64,000 bases of DNA from Glycomyces harbinensis (GCF_900101745.1 NZ_FNAD01000009.1:124001-188000), one strand, 5' to 3'. Counted from the stretch's first letter, positions 41,093-50,059 are shown. Notes: generated from the sequence alone by a model not told the origin. Translations and numbers: made by a program.

Positions 41093-42211
41093 CTAGTCCG
41101 TGCCCGCCGTCGGCGACTCCCCGGCGTCGCCGGCCGTCTCTCCTGCGCCGGCGCCGCTGTCCTTGACCCACTTCGGGTTCGCGGCGATCCACTGGTCAAG
41201 GGTGTCGGTCTGGAGCGCCTCCCACAGCGCGTCCGCGGCGGTCTGCTCCTCGCCCTCGTGGGTCCGCACGATCGACAGCGGCTCGCCGTTGTAGTCGATC
41301 TCCTCGGCCGTGGACGGCACCTGGATCGAGGTGATGTCGTCGGGGTTGATGTCGCGCAGGTTCACCACGAGGTCGGTCAGCGCCCATTCCTCGGGCAGCT
41401 GCATCGTCAGCGAATCCCCGAATCCCGAGAGGATGTCGTTGAGCTTGGTCGGGTCCTTGTGGTACCCGTCGGCCTTCAGCTCGGTGATCAGCGACCGGAT
41501 GGCCTGCTGCTGCATGGCCTGGCGCCCGTAGTCGCCGCCGCGCCCCTCCTCCCAGTCCGAATCCCAGTTCCAGCCGTAGCGCTGGCGGATCAGGTCGAGG
41601 GAGTCCTTCTTGTCGTAGTATGCGCAGCCTTCGGGGAAGACCTTGTTGTCGCCGTGGTGCGAGGTGATCTCGTGCCAGGGGCACAGCTCGATCTCCCCGA
41701 CGAGGTCGACCAGCTCGAGGAAGCCGTTGAAGTCCACCGTCGCGCCGATGTGGAACTGGACGCCGGTGAGGTCGTAGATCGTGTTCACCACGTTCGGCCG
41801 GGTGGTCTCCCAGTCGTCGCTGATCGACGCGGCGTGGTTCAGCTTGAACTCGCAGGGGTCGTTGCCCCAGTCGGGGCCGCAGTCGGGGATGTCCACCCAC
41901 AGGTCCCGCGGCAGCGACACCATCGACACGTCGGTCAGGTCCTCGTTGATGTGCACCATGATCATCGTGTCGGAGCGGGTCGACCCGCCCTGCTTGTCGA
42001 CGCCGAGCACCAGGATGTTCAAGGGCCCCTGGATGTCCGCGACGACCTCGGCCTGCGCGTCGCCGAGGATCTCCTCCGATTCGACCGCGTTGTTCGCCGT
42101 GTCGAGCGCGATCTGCGCCGCGGCCGCCGCGCCGCCGGCGACGACCAGCGTCAGTCCGCCCGCGTACATCATCAGGTGCGCCCACCACGGGGCCCCGCTC
42201 TTGCCGGCCAT
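41093..42211 (-). CDS. LytR-CpsA-Psr (LCP) family cell-wall ligase, copy 1 of 3
   Basis: 372 residues from ATG 42211 (MAGKSGAPWW, identical to copy 2; the open frame upstream is not supported). One N-terminal transmembrane helix, then the outer LCP catalytic domain: NILVLGVDKQG, RSDTMIMVHIN with the R-x-D polyprenyl-phosphate site, SLPRDLWVDIP, and DLIRQRYGW. Cysteines in IPDCGPDWGNDPCEFKLNHA may form a disulfide. LCP proteins attach teichoic acid, arabinogalactan or capsular polymers to peptidoglycan. Tail Gly/Ala/Ser/Thr-rich. Own promoter with 11-bp-spaced repeats at 42245. Confidence 0.93.
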   Translation of the reverse strand: MAGKSGAPWWAHLMMYAGGLTLVVAGGAAAAAQIALDTANNAVESEEILGDAQAEVVADIQGPLNILVLGVDKQGGSTRSDTMIMVHINEDLTDVSMVSLPRDLWVDIPDCGPDWGNDPCEFKLNHAASISDDWETTRPNVVNTIYDLTGVQFHIGATVDFNGFLELVDLVGEIELCPWHEITSHHGDNKVFPEGCAYYDKKDSLDLIRQRYGWNWDSDWEEGRGGDYGRQAMQQQAIRSLITELKADGYHKDPTKLNDILSGFGDSLTMQLPEEWALTDLVVNLRDINPDDITSIQVPSTAEEIDYNGEPLSIVRTHEGEEQTAADALWEALQTDTLDQWIAANPKWVKDSGAGAGETAGDAGESPTAGTD

Positions 42212-42244
42212 GCGTCTCCAAGTCGGATAGGGGTCTTCCACAGC

Positions 42245-42262
42245 GATAACGCCGCGGTAACG
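42245..42262 (-). promoter_or_regulatory. Tandem CGTTAYC repeat upstream of LCP copy 1
   Basis: Minus strand reads CGTTACCGCGGCGTTATC: two CGTTA(C/T)C units 11 bases apart, about 34 bases before the start. The same layout precedes LCP copy 2. Direct repeats at one helical turn are typical for OmpR/PhoB-class response regulators (for example PhoP or MtrA). Confidence 0.45.
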
Positions 42263-42296
42263 CCTTCCGGTTGCACGCCGGCGGGAGCGGGCCCGA

Positions 42297-43403
42297 TCAG
42301 TCGGTGGTGCCCGCCGAGGCGTCCTCGCTCGGTGCGGTGTCGGCACCGCTGCCGGTCGTCTGCTTGACCCACTCCGGGTACTGGACGATCCACTGGTCCA
42401 TCGTGTCGTTCTGGAGCGCGTCCCACAGCGCGTCGGCCGCGATCTGCTGCTCGCCCTCGGCGATCACCTCGGAGGAGCCGACGTCGGTCTCCTGGGACGT
42501 GGCCGGCACCCGGATCGAGGTGATGTCGTCGGGGTTGATGTCGCGCAGGTTCACCGCCAGGTCGGTGACCGTCAGCCCGTCGGGCAGGTCCAGGGTCAGC
42601 TTGCTCCCCAGGCCGTTGAGCACCTCGGTCAGCTTCGCGGGGTCCTTGTGGTACCCGTCGGCCTTCAGCTCGGTGATGAGCGCCTTAATGGCCTGCTGCT
42701 GCATCGCCTGGCGCCCGTAGTCGCCCCACAGGTCGTTCTCGTAGTCCTCGGGGTGGTCCCACGGATAGCGCTGGCGGATGAGGTCGAGGGCCTCTTCCTT
42801 GTTGTAGTCGTTGCAGCCCTCGGGGAAGACCCGGTTGTCGCCGTGGATCGAGGTGATCTCGTGCCACGGGCACAGCTCGACCGTGTCGACCAGGTCGACG
42901 AGGTCCATGAAGCCCTCGAAGTCGACCGTGGCGCCCATGTGGAACTCGACGCCGGTGAGGTTGTAGATCGTCTCGACCACGTTCGCGCGCGTCACGTCCC
43001 AGTCGTCGGAGATCGACGCGGCGTGGTTGAGCTTCTGCATGCAGGTGTTGTTGCCCCAGTCGGGGCCGCAGTCGGGGATCTCGACGTACAGGTCGCGGGG
43101 GAGCGACACCATCGACACGTCGGTCAGGTCCTCGTTGATGTGCACCATGATCATCGTGTCGGACCGGGTCGACCCGCCCTGCTTGTCGACGCCGAGCACC
43201 AGGATGTTCAGCGGGCCCTTGATGTCCTCCACGTCCATCTCGGCGCGGTTGTCGCCGAGGATGTCCTCGTTCTCGACCGCGTTGTTCGCGGTGTGGAGCG
43301 CGATCTGGGCGACCGCGGCCGCGCCGCCGGCGACGACCAGGGTCAGTCCGCCCGCGTACATCATCAGGTGCGCCCACCACGGGGCGCCGCTCTTACCAGC
43401 CAT
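42297..43403 (-). CDS. LCP family cell-wall ligase, copy 2 of 3
   Basis: 368 residues, ATG 43403. Closest relative is copy 1: the first ~30 residues are almost identical and the catalytic segments (NILVLGVDKQG, RSDTMIMVHIN, SLPRDLYVEIP, DLIRQRYPW) agree, with a paired-Cys loop IPDCGPDWGNNTCMQKLNHA. This is a recent tandem duplication. The two differ mainly in the C-terminal quarter, which could shift acceptor or polymer specificity. Separate promoter, since 93 bases with a regulatory repeat lie between stop of copy 2 and the start of copy 1 plus its own flank. Confidence 0.93.
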   Translation of the reverse strand: MAGKSGAPWWAHLMMYAGGLTLVVAGGAAAVAQIALHTANNAVENEDILGDNRAEMDVEDIKGPLNILVLGVDKQGGSTRSDTMIMVHINEDLTDVSMVSLPRDLYVEIPDCGPDWGNNTCMQKLNHAASISDDWDVTRANVVETIYNLTGVEFHMGATVDFEGFMDLVDLVDTVELCPWHEITSIHGDNRVFPEGCNDYNKEEALDLIRQRYPWDHPEDYENDLWGDYGRQAMQQQAIKALITELKADGYHKDPAKLTEVLNGLGSKLTLDLPDGLTVTDLAVNLRDINPDDITSIRVPATSQETDVGSSEVIAEGEQQIAADALWDALQNDTMDQWIVQYPEWVKQTTGSGADTAPSEDASAGTTD

Positions 43404-43440
43404 GCCTCTCCAAGGGTCCGGTCGGCGATATCACCGTATT

Positions 43441-43458
43441 GATAACGCTTCGGTAACG
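43441..43458 (-). promoter_or_regulatory. Tandem CGTTAYC repeat upstream of LCP copy 2
   Basis: Minus strand reads CGTTACCGAAGCGTTATC, the same pair of repeats with 11-base spacing as at 42245, about 38 bases before the start. A GGTTGCA sequence lies at the same distance beside both sites. Confidence 0.45.
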
Positions 43459-43482
43459 TGGCCCGGTTGCATGGGAGACAGC

Positions 43483-44619
43483 CTAATCGGCGGTCTCGGT
43501 GGCACCGTCGGAGGGCGGAGCCGAGGAGTTCTCACTGGTCACGGTCGCGCAGTCGGGGTGCGAGTCGCCGCTGAGCCAGTCGGGGTACTCGCAGGCCCAC
43601 TCGTTGAGGGTATCGCTCTCGATCGCGTCCCACAGCGCCTCGGACGCGACCTCCTCGTCGGTGCCCTCGTGGATGAGCACGTACGAGGTCCCGTTGATGC
43701 TGCCCTCCGAGGACGGCGTGCCGATCGAGAGGATCTCGTTGGGGTCGATGTCGCGCATCTGCGTGATCAGGTCGATGAGGTTGTAGCCGCCGACGTCGAG
43801 CGTCAGCGCGTCGCCGAAGCTGTTGAGCAGGCTCACGGCCTTGGCCGGGTCGGTCGCGTACCCCTGCTCCTTCGCCCGCTCCAGGATCTTCTTGATCGCC
43901 TGCTGCTGCATCTTCTGGCGGCCGAAGTCGCCCCAGGTCCCGTTCTCGTAGTCCTCGTCGGAGTCCCAGCCGTAGCGCTGGCGCACCAGGTCGAGCGCGT
44001 CCTTGCGGTCGTACTCGGCGCAGCCCTTGGGGAAGGTCTTGTCCGTGTGGATCGAGGTGATCTCGTGCCAGGGGCACAGCTCGATGGTCCCCAGCTCGCC
44101 GACCATGTCGAGGAAGCCCTCGAAGTTCGCGATCGCGCCGCCGTCGAACTGGACGCCGGTGAGGTTGGTGATGGTCTCGGCGGTGTTCTGGAACGACTCG
44201 CCCCAGTCCTCGGAGTAGGCGAACGCCTCCGTCAGCTTCGTCTGCTCGGCCGGGACGCCCGAGGGGATGTCCACCAGGAGGTCGCGCGGCAGCGAGATCA
44301 TCGAGACCTGCGTGAGGTCCTTGTTGACGTGGACGATGATGTCGGCGTCGGTGCGGGCCTCGCCGCCCGCGTCCACGCGCTCGTCGGTGCCCAGGACCAG
44401 GAAGTTCAGGGGCCCCTCGATGTCGGCGCCCGCCACGGCCTCGACCCGCTGGTCCCCCAGGAGGTCCTCCTGGTTCACCGAGTTGTTGACCAGGTTGAGG
44501 CTGACCTGGGCGGCGATCGCGCCGCCGCCGGCGACGACCATGACCATCGAACCGCTGATGACCATGGCCTTCGCCCACCAGGGGGACGACGCCTTGGCAG
44601 CGTGTTTGACCGGGCTCAT
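43483..44619 (-). CDS. LCP family cell-wall ligase, copy 3 of 3
   Basis: 378 residues, ATG 44619. More diverged than copies 1 and 2: NFLVLGTDERVDAG, RTDADIIVHVN, SLPRDLLVDIPSG, and DLVRQRYGWDSDEDYENG. The Cys loop after the PRD motif is absent, but the later CPWHEITSIH and KGCAEYD cysteines and two C-terminal ones remain. First in the tandem array, so probably the founder; its upstream flank has only one GTTAC unit. Anchored by one helix with an outer catalytic domain like the others. Confidence 0.93.
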   Translation of the reverse strand: MSPVKHAAKASSPWWAKAMVISGSMVMVVAGGGAIAAQVSLNLVNNSVNQEDLLGDQRVEAVAGADIEGPLNFLVLGTDERVDAGGEARTDADIIVHVNKDLTQVSMISLPRDLLVDIPSGVPAEQTKLTEAFAYSEDWGESFQNTAETITNLTGVQFDGGAIANFEGFLDMVGELGTIELCPWHEITSIHTDKTFPKGCAEYDRKDALDLVRQRYGWDSDEDYENGTWGDFGRQKMQQQAIKKILERAKEQGYATDPAKAVSLLNSFGDALTLDVGGYNLIDLITQMRDIDPNEILSIGTPSSEGSINGTSYVLIHEGTDEEVASEALWDAIESDTLNEWACEYPDWLSGDSHPDCATVTSENSSAPPSDGATETAD

Positions 44620-44758
44620 TGCCTCTCCCGTACGTTCAGTGGGGTGCGGCGGCGCAGCCGGGGTGGGCTGGGCCGCTCTGAGGGGTACACGCGCAGTTCA
44701 CCTGGGGGGTTGCGCATACATGACCATAGTTCATTTCCATCGCGTAACCACTCGGTCC

Positions 44759-44775
44759 ACGGCCCGTCGGGCCGT
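44759..44775 (-). terminator. Short hairpin after the zinc-ribbon membrane protein gene
   Basis: ACGGCCC (44759-44765) and GGGCCGT (44769-44775), three-base loop, 20 bases past the stop at 44795. Confidence 0.5.
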
Positions 44776-44794
44776 TCAGTGAGAATGATTCGGA

Positions 44795-45751
44795 TTAAGA
44801 GCTGAAATACAGTATGACGCCTGCAGCGCCCACCGCGAACAGGAACGCGACGGCGAGCCTCGCGGCGCTCCAGGCGCGCTCGCCGACCACCCGGCCGGTC
44901 TCCCCGTGCACCGCGACCATCCGCGCCCGGCCCCGGTGCGGATACGAGGCCAGCCACACCGGCAGCAGCACCAGCCGGTACGCCAGGCCCGCGTACGCCG
45001 TGTCGATGCCCTGCACGTGCCGCTCGTCCCCGCCGACCCGGGCGCGCACCTCGGCCTCGATCGACCCGGCCATCCGGGCCTTCGCCAGCTCCAGCCCGGT
45101 CTCCGGCTCCAGGTCGTAGCGCTGCACCCAGTACCCCTCGAGCCGCTCCGGCGCGAACGGCACCGCATCGGCGAGCGTCCAGTCGCGCATGAGGTCGGCC
45201 AGCGCCCGGCCGTCGAGGCGCACCGTCGCCGGGATCGCGACCGCGGTGAAGTCCCGGTCGACCACGCCGGCCGCCGGGGTCCAGTGCACGCCCCTGACCC
45301 GGGCGCCCGTGTCGCCCCCGGCCCGCGACCAGTACGCCTCGCCGCGGGCGGCCCGGTACCGCGACCTGGTGCGCGCCTGCCACACCCAGTGCGGCAGGTA
45401 GGCGCCCCGGAACGTCGTGGACTCGTCGATGCGCCGCAGTACGGACGGGGCGAACGGGCGCCGCCGCGCCCAGTCGCGCAGGAGCCGGCGCGCGGTGGCC
45501 CGCTCGATCCGGAACGGCACGAGCGCCTCGGGGGCGACGATGAGCTCGGGGGTGTCGTCGGCGTACCGCAGTGTCGCCTTGGGCGCCAACGCGGTCCAGT
45601 CGGGGTCCTGGAGGCGGCGGGCCGCGGGGCGGCCGTGCTGCTCGGTGCCGCAGGCGCCGCAGGCGAGGACGGTGGCGCCGGGTGCGGTCCGCAGCGGGGC
45701 GCCGCAGGAGGTGCACGGACATGAGGGGAGCAACGCACACCATCCTTCCAT
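44795..45751 (-). CDS. Zinc-ribbon protein with C-terminal membrane helix, function unknown
   Basis: 318 residues from ATG 45751 (a much longer open frame crosses the next gene and is spurious). The N-terminal zinc ribbon is C-P-C-T-S-C-G ... C-G-A-C-G (residues about 11-35). A middle domain contains ERATARRLLRDWARRRPFAP and FRGAYLPHWVW. Near the end comes YRLVLLPVWLASYPHRGRAR with VHGETGRVVGERAWS, the pattern of a widespread TFIIB-type zinc ribbon family often misnamed PriA-like. A last helix anchors it to the membrane. Divergent from the GGDEF gene. Confidence 0.82.
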   Translation of the reverse strand: MEGWCALLPSCPCTSCGAPLRTAPGATVLACGACGTEQHGRPAARRLQDPDWTALAPKATLRYADDTPELIVAPEALVPFRIERATARRLLRDWARRRPFAPSVLRRIDESTTFRGAYLPHWVWQARTRSRYRAARGEAYWSRAGGDTGARVRGVHWTPAAGVVDRDFTAVAIPATVRLDGRALADLMRDWTLADAVPFAPERLEGYWVQRYDLEPETGLELAKARMAGSIEAEVRARVGGDERHVQGIDTAYAGLAYRLVLLPVWLASYPHRGRARMVAVHGETGRVVGERAWSAARLAVAFLFAVGAAGVILYFSS

Positions 45752-45895
45752 TTCGGGCACTGCTCCCACTCTAAGGGCCGCGGCCGCCCGACGGAGGAAA
45801 ACGGTTCGGGCCCATGCCCATCCGTCGAGTCCGGACGGAGCGGTCGGGACCCGCCCCACTGGATATATCGCCGCGGCGGTGGCAGGATAGAGCGC

Positions 45896-47494
45896 GTGAC
45901 GCCACGGAGGGGGATCACGTCTGCGCGTGATTATGACGACCAGTATCTGCGCCTGCGCGGACTCATGCGGTCGGGCCAGGTCGCCGAGGCCGTCAGCGAG
46001 AGCACCTGGATCTCCTACAACTCGGAGACCGCCCACCAGCGGGCCCAGGCGTGGCTCTTCATCCTCGAGGGCCAGATCAGCCAGCGGGCGATCGACAAGA
46101 TCCCCGGCACCATCGACCAGGCCGGCACCGCGGTCGCCCGCTGCCGCGACCCCCGGCTCGACGGCAAGTACCACGCGCTCGCGGCCTGGTACTACCACCA
46201 CCACATCAAGTCCCTCGACTTCACCGCGCAGCGGCTGGTCCTCTCCCAGCGCGCGCTGCGCTCGATGACCGAGGCGAGCCAGGGCGCGGTCGACGCCTGG
46301 TACGACCTGGCCGTGATCCTCTCCAACTGCGGCTACCAGCAGCAGGCGGCCGGCGCCCTGGACCAGTGCCACACCCTCGCCGAGCGCGCCGGAATCAGCC
46401 GGTCCTCAGTGGAGGGCGTGGAGATCCGGGTCCGGGACGCGCTGCTGCGCTACTACACCGGCGACCCGCGGGCGTGCACGGGCCAGCTGCGCCAGGAGCT
46501 GCGCCGCGTCAAGCCGAACCTGCACGACCTGGACACGCGCGAACTCGAGTGGGTGCACTACGCGCTGGCGCGCCTGAGCCTGCTCGGCTTCAGCGAGCAG
46601 TGGTCGGTGGAGCACCTGCTGCCGGAGGAGACCTCGTCGGTGGAGGCCCAGGACCTGCGGATCATGGCGCGCGCCTCGCGGCTCATCGCGCAGGCGCGGG
46701 GCCTGGAGGCCCTGGAGGTGCTGGAGACCCGCGAGATCGGGGACGAGACGCTCGGCGTCATGGAGCCGCAGCACCTGAAGTCCCTCGCCCTGGTCGCGAA
46801 GGGCGACCACGCCGCCTCGATCCTGGCGGCGCACGCGACGACGTACGCGCTCTACAAGCAGATTAACGAGTTCCACACGATCTACCTGGCCTCGGCGGCG
46901 GCGCTGGTGGACCACGACCAGCTGCGCCGCGCGGCGGCGGGCTGGGCCGACCGGGCCAACACCGACGATCTGACGGGGCTGCCGAACCGGCGGCGCCTGG
47001 ACGCGTTCCTGTCCGATGTGGACGGCGACGGGATGATCGCGGTGCTCGACCTGGACGGGTTCAAGGCGGTCAACGACACGCACGGGCACCAGGCGGGGGA
47101 CGCGATCCTCCAGCGGGTGGCGGCGCTCCTGTCGAGCGTGGTGCGCTCGGGCGACCTGTTGGCGCGCACCGGCGGCGACGAGTTCATCCTGGTGCTGCCG
47201 GGTGCGACGGAGTACGACGCGGACGCGGTGTCGGACCGCATCCGGGTCGCCGTCGCGGCGGAGAAGTGGGAGTACTCGGTGCCGGGAACGCCGGTCGACG
47301 TGTCGATCGGCTGGGCCCGGCTGGCGGCGGGCGGGAATCCGGCGCAGACGCTGTGGGCGGCCGACCAGGCGATGTACCAGATGAAGCGCTCGCGCAAGCA
47401 CTACTTAAGCAAAGGCTGGATCGGGCGGATCTGGGCGAGCCCGGGAGAGTCTGAACAAATCGGACGCTCCGGGGACCCCCCGGTTCAAGCGTAG
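45896..47494 (+). CDS. Diguanylate cyclase with helical-repeat N-terminus
   Basis: 532 residues, GTG 45896 seven bases after CAGGAT, so probably leaderless. Residues ~15-345 are TPR-like helical repeats rather than a membrane sensor. The GGDEF domain (about 358-505) starts ANTDDLTGLPNRRRLDAFL; the active site is GGDEF at about 426-430, and the product-inhibition site RSGD lies exactly five residues before LLART-GGDEF's start. It should make c-di-GMP from two GTP and be feedback inhibited. No EAL or HD-GYP phosphodiesterase is present in the window. Confidence 0.94.
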   Translation: MTPRRGITSARDYDDQYLRLRGLMRSGQVAEAVSESTWISYNSETAHQRAQAWLFILEGQISQRAIDKIPGTIDQAGTAVARCRDPRLDGKYHALAAWYYHHHIKSLDFTAQRLVLSQRALRSMTEASQGAVDAWYDLAVILSNCGYQQQAAGALDQCHTLAERAGISRSSVEGVEIRVRDALLRYYTGDPRACTGQLRQELRRVKPNLHDLDTRELEWVHYALARLSLLGFSEQWSVEHLLPEETSSVEAQDLRIMARASRLIAQARGLEALEVLETREIGDETLGVMEPQHLKSLALVAKGDHAASILAAHATTYALYKQINEFHTIYLASAAALVDHDQLRRAAAGWADRANTDDLTGLPNRRRLDAFLSDVDGDGMIAVLDLDGFKAVNDTHGHQAGDAILQRVAALLSSVVRSGDLLARTGGDEFILVLPGATEYDADAVSDRIRVAVAAEKWEYSVPGTPVDVSIGWARLAAGGNPAQTLWAADQAMYQMKRSRKHYLSKGWIGRIWASPGESEQIGRSGDPPVQA

Positions 47495-47560
47495 TTCCCG
47501 GGTCCGACGGTGCTTTCGGTTCGGGCGCAACGCGAGTCGCGCTCGCGCGGTCCGGCCCTG

Positions 47561-48478
47561 CTACGGGCAGGGCGCGAAGATCGCGTCCAGGTCCACGTCG
47601 GCCACCGCGCCCGCGAAGCCCTCCTCCTCGTACCTCGCGCAGGCGGCGGCGATGTTCGCCTCCTCCGCGGCGTAGTCGACGGCCAGGATCAGCTTTCCGG
47701 CGGCCGCGATCTCCCGCACATGGGCGAGGTTCTCGGCGCACCACTCCTCGGTGCAGGGCTCGTCGGGGTTGATGAAGAACAGCTCCTCGACGCCGAGCCC
47801 GTCGATCGCGTCGAGGTACCCGTCGAACCCGATGAGCTCGGGCGAGTTCTGCACCAGCACGTCGAGCCGGTCGTCGGTGTACTCGTCGATGGCCTTGACC
47901 TGGTCGGCCATCTTCTGCGCCAGTGAATCCCGGTCCTCGCCGGGCACGAGGCCGAGGTCGATCTCCTCGTACGCGTTCGGCACGTCGAGGTACACCCCGT
48001 CGAACCCGGCCGCGATCGCCTGGTCCAGGCGCGGGCGCATCACCAGGTCCCGCCAGCGCTCGTCCCAGTACCGCACGAAGTACTCGTCGGGCCAGTCGCC
48101 CCACTGGTTGAGGACCAGGTCGGTCTCGGCGACGGCGGGGTACTCGGGCCGGTAGGTCTCGATCGAGCCCATCGTGAAGTACGCGTAGACGGTCTTGCCG
48201 GAGTCCTTGAGCGCGGTGATCTCCTCGGTGCTCCAGTAGCCTTCGCCGCCGTCGCGGGCCAGGTCGATGACCGCGACCTCCTGCGGCGTCGCCGCGAGGG
48301 CGTCGAGCGCGTCGCCGTCGTAGCCGCTGAGCTGGTAGATCCAGTCGCGGGGCGCCTGCGCGGCGCCGGCGGGCTCCTCGGTCGCGGGCGGCGGGCCGGT
48401 CGGTTCGGCCCCGGCGTCCTGCGTGCAGGCGGCGAGCAGGAGCGGGAGCGCGAGGAGCGCGGCGGGGAGGCGTCTCAT
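47561..48478 (-). CDS. Secreted GH114-type (TM1410) endo-alpha-1,4-polygalactosaminidase-like lipoprotein
   Basis: 305 residues. Signal peptide with lipobox LAAC (Cys about residue 18), Pro/Ala/Thr linker, then a TIM-barrel domain: WIYQLSGYDGDALDAL, VAVIDLARDGGEGYWS, VYAYFTMGSIETYRPEY, DGVYLDVPNAYEEIDL with the likely acid pair, and ELFFINPDEPC and ILAVDYAAEE. Four cysteines in the last third may form disulfides. The family cleaves galactosaminogalactan in fungi; in bacteria the substrate is mostly unknown, probably an amino-sugar polymer. Confidence 0.87.
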   Translation of the reverse strand: MRRLPAALLALPLLLAACTQDAGAEPTGPPPATEEPAGAAQAPRDWIYQLSGYDGDALDALAATPQEVAVIDLARDGGEGYWSTEEITALKDSGKTVYAYFTMGSIETYRPEYPAVAETDLVLNQWGDWPDEYFVRYWDERWRDLVMRPRLDQAIAAGFDGVYLDVPNAYEEIDLGLVPGEDRDSLAQKMADQVKAIDEYTDDRLDVLVQNSPELIGFDGYLDAIDGLGVEELFFINPDEPCTEEWCAENLAHVREIAAAGKLILAVDYAAEEANIAAACARYEEEGFAGAVADVDLDAIFAPCP

Positions 48479-48500
48479 GCCCGAAGTCTAAGGGGGTGGC

Positions 48501-49325
48501 TCAGATGTCCGTGCCGATCGCCTCGGCCACGGCCTCGACGGCGAGGGCCCGGACGACGTCGACGGAGGCGGGCACCAGGCCGGTGGCGGCGGCCACGAAC
48601 GCGTCGCCGTCCATGCGCGTGTGCACGGGGCTGATGGCCTTCGCGAGGCCGTCGTGCGCGCCCTGGGCGACCAGGGCGCAGTCGACCTTGTCGAGCCGCG
48701 CGTTGGTGACCACGACGCCGATGGTGGTGTTGCGCCCGAACGACCCGCTCGCGAAGCCTTCGGGCCGCAGGAGCCGGCGGTCGAGCGGCCCGGGTTCGCC
48801 GAAGGCGTTGACGGCCGCGAGCGCGCTCACGACGACCGGTCCGGCCGCGACGGTTGCCGACCTGAGCCCGGAGGGGAGCGTCACGCCCCGCCACTGCCCC
48901 ACCGTGGCGCCCCTGCCCGCCCCGACGGGCCCGTCGAGGGCCGGTTCGAACGGGGCCATGGCCGCGTCGCAGGCCTCGTAGCCCTGGGGTGCGGCCGGGA
49001 CGTTGCCGGTGCCGTCGAGGTCGTAGAGGCCGAGGGTCGGCACTATCGGGACGGGTCCGCCGGGGGTCGCGACGCCGCGGCCGCGCTCGGCGAGCCAGCG
49101 CATGACCCCGTCGGCGGCGGCGAGGCCGAACGCGGAACCGCCCGTGAGCAGGACCGCGTCGATGCCGGTGTTGGCGCGGAGGGGGTCGAGCAGTTCGATC
49201 TCCCGGCTGGCGGGGGCCCCTCCCCGCACCTCGCCGGAGGCGACGGTGGCCTCGTCGAACAGCAGCACCGTGCAGCCGGTGTGCTCGCCGGTCCAGTGGC
49301 CGACGCGAACTCCCAAGTCCCGCAT
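48501..49325 (-). CDS. P1 family (DmpA/S58) peptidase-like N-terminal nucleophile hydrolase
   Basis: 274 residues, ATG 49325. Self-cleaving peptidase fold: RDLGVRVGHWTGEHTGCTV at the start (GHxT motif), LLTGGSAFGLAAADGVMRWL, and ASGSFGRNTTIGVVVTNARL, where autoproteolysis before the Thr of NTT would give the nucleophile. The length and features match actinobacterial 6-aminohexanoate oligomer hydrolase/DmpA relatives with aminopeptidase or amidase action. The physiological substrate is unknown. It sits 22 bases upstream of the GH114 gene on the same strand, so they may be co-transcribed. Confidence 0.88.
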   Translation of the reverse strand: MRDLGVRVGHWTGEHTGCTVLLFDEATVASGEVRGGAPASREIELLDPLRANTGIDAVLLTGGSAFGLAAADGVMRWLAERGRGVATPGGPVPIVPTLGLYDLDGTGNVPAAPQGYEACDAAMAPFEPALDGPVGAGRGATVGQWRGVTLPSGLRSATVAAGPVVVSALAAVNAFGEPGPLDRRLLRPEGFASGSFGRNTTIGVVVTNARLDKVDCALVAQGAHDGLAKAISPVHTRMDGDAFVAAATGLVPASVDVVRALAVEAVAEAIGTDI

Positions 49326-49645
49326 CCGGACAGACTACCTTCACCTGCCGGAAACCCGCTGCTCGAATTTCATAACCGAACGATAACTAAGTGCTTTGTG
49401 GACAGTGTTGCGCGCTACATGTGACCCACGCGAAATCCCTGGATTTTCAGGGCATACAGGCCCTAGCATTGATGTTGAGGCCGATGGAAGCAGTGGCGGA
49501 ACGGCGAACCCGAACCGCTCGTGCTGCCGGCCACCGGAGCGATCCAGCGGGATCGCGACGGATCACCGCCGTCGACAATGGCGTCATCGACGAGCGGTCC
49601 CCCTTCAGATAGCAATCCGGCACACCCTGCCGGGAAGGAATCATC
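49326..49645. other. Gene-free stretch upstream of the 72-aa protein
   Basis: 320 bases. AT-rich around 49366-49400 (probable promoters for both directions), a small dyad CCCTG-N6-CAGGG at 49437-49452, and the ribosome binding site GGGAAGGA near 49631 for the next gene. Short open frames here lack ribosome binding sites. Nothing else recognised. Confidence 0.4.
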
Positions 49646-49864
49646 ATGCACGAGTTCGTAGGTGCTTACCTCGCAGTCGACGCCGCCAACACCACCGCCA
49701 CCTCGGCCCTGCCGAACGCGCCGGTCGTTGACGATGGCCGGGCCGACAAGCCGTATGTCTTCGGCGTCACCCGTCCCGAGAAGGTCCGCCTCTCGACCGC
49801 CGGCGTGCTGCGCCGGGTGGCCGACCGTGTCGAGGGCCGCGCCCTCGCCGGCCTGGCCCGATAG
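49646..49864 (+). CDS. 72-residue protein of unknown function
   Basis: MHEFVGAYLAVDAANTTATS at the start, then ALPNAPVVDDGRADKPYVFG and a basic helix VLRRVADRVEGRALAGLAR. GGGAAGGA ends about eight bases before ATG 49646, which is the best reason to accept it. No signal peptide, membrane helix or cysteine. Followed after 130 bases by two strong terminators. No family recognised. Confidence 0.55.
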   Translation: MHEFVGAYLAVDAANTTATSALPNAPVVDDGRADKPYVFGVTRPEKVRLSTAGVLRRVADRVEGRALAGLAR

Positions 49865-50005
49865 GTCCGAGGCGAGCGCGCCCACAAGGCGCCGCGCCCG
49901 ACTGCACAACTCAAAAACCCACTAGAACGCTACGCGCTGCGGCTGCTTCCCAAGAGCCCCAGTGCGTTTCGTTCGCTCCGGGGTCATGACCGGAGGACGT
50001 GGGAA

Positions 50006-50042
50006 GACGGCGGGTCCCGGCTTCGAGCCGGGACCCGCCGTC
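50006..50042. terminator. Very strong hairpin
   Basis: Perfect 17-bp arms 50006-50022 and 50026-50042 with a three-base loop, between the 72-aa gene and the convergent surface-protein gene. Confidence 0.85.
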
Positions 50043-50059
50043 GCGTCCCGGCACGCGCC

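Noticed and set aside
45752..46372. Upstream extension of the zinc-ribbon protein to 46372
   Set aside because: That part overlaps the start of the GGDEF gene and is low-complexity; the zinc ribbon starts just after ATG 45751.
49391..49612. 73-codon open frame upstream of the 72-aa gene
   Set aside because: No ribosome binding site and an Arg-rich composition without coding bias; probably chance.
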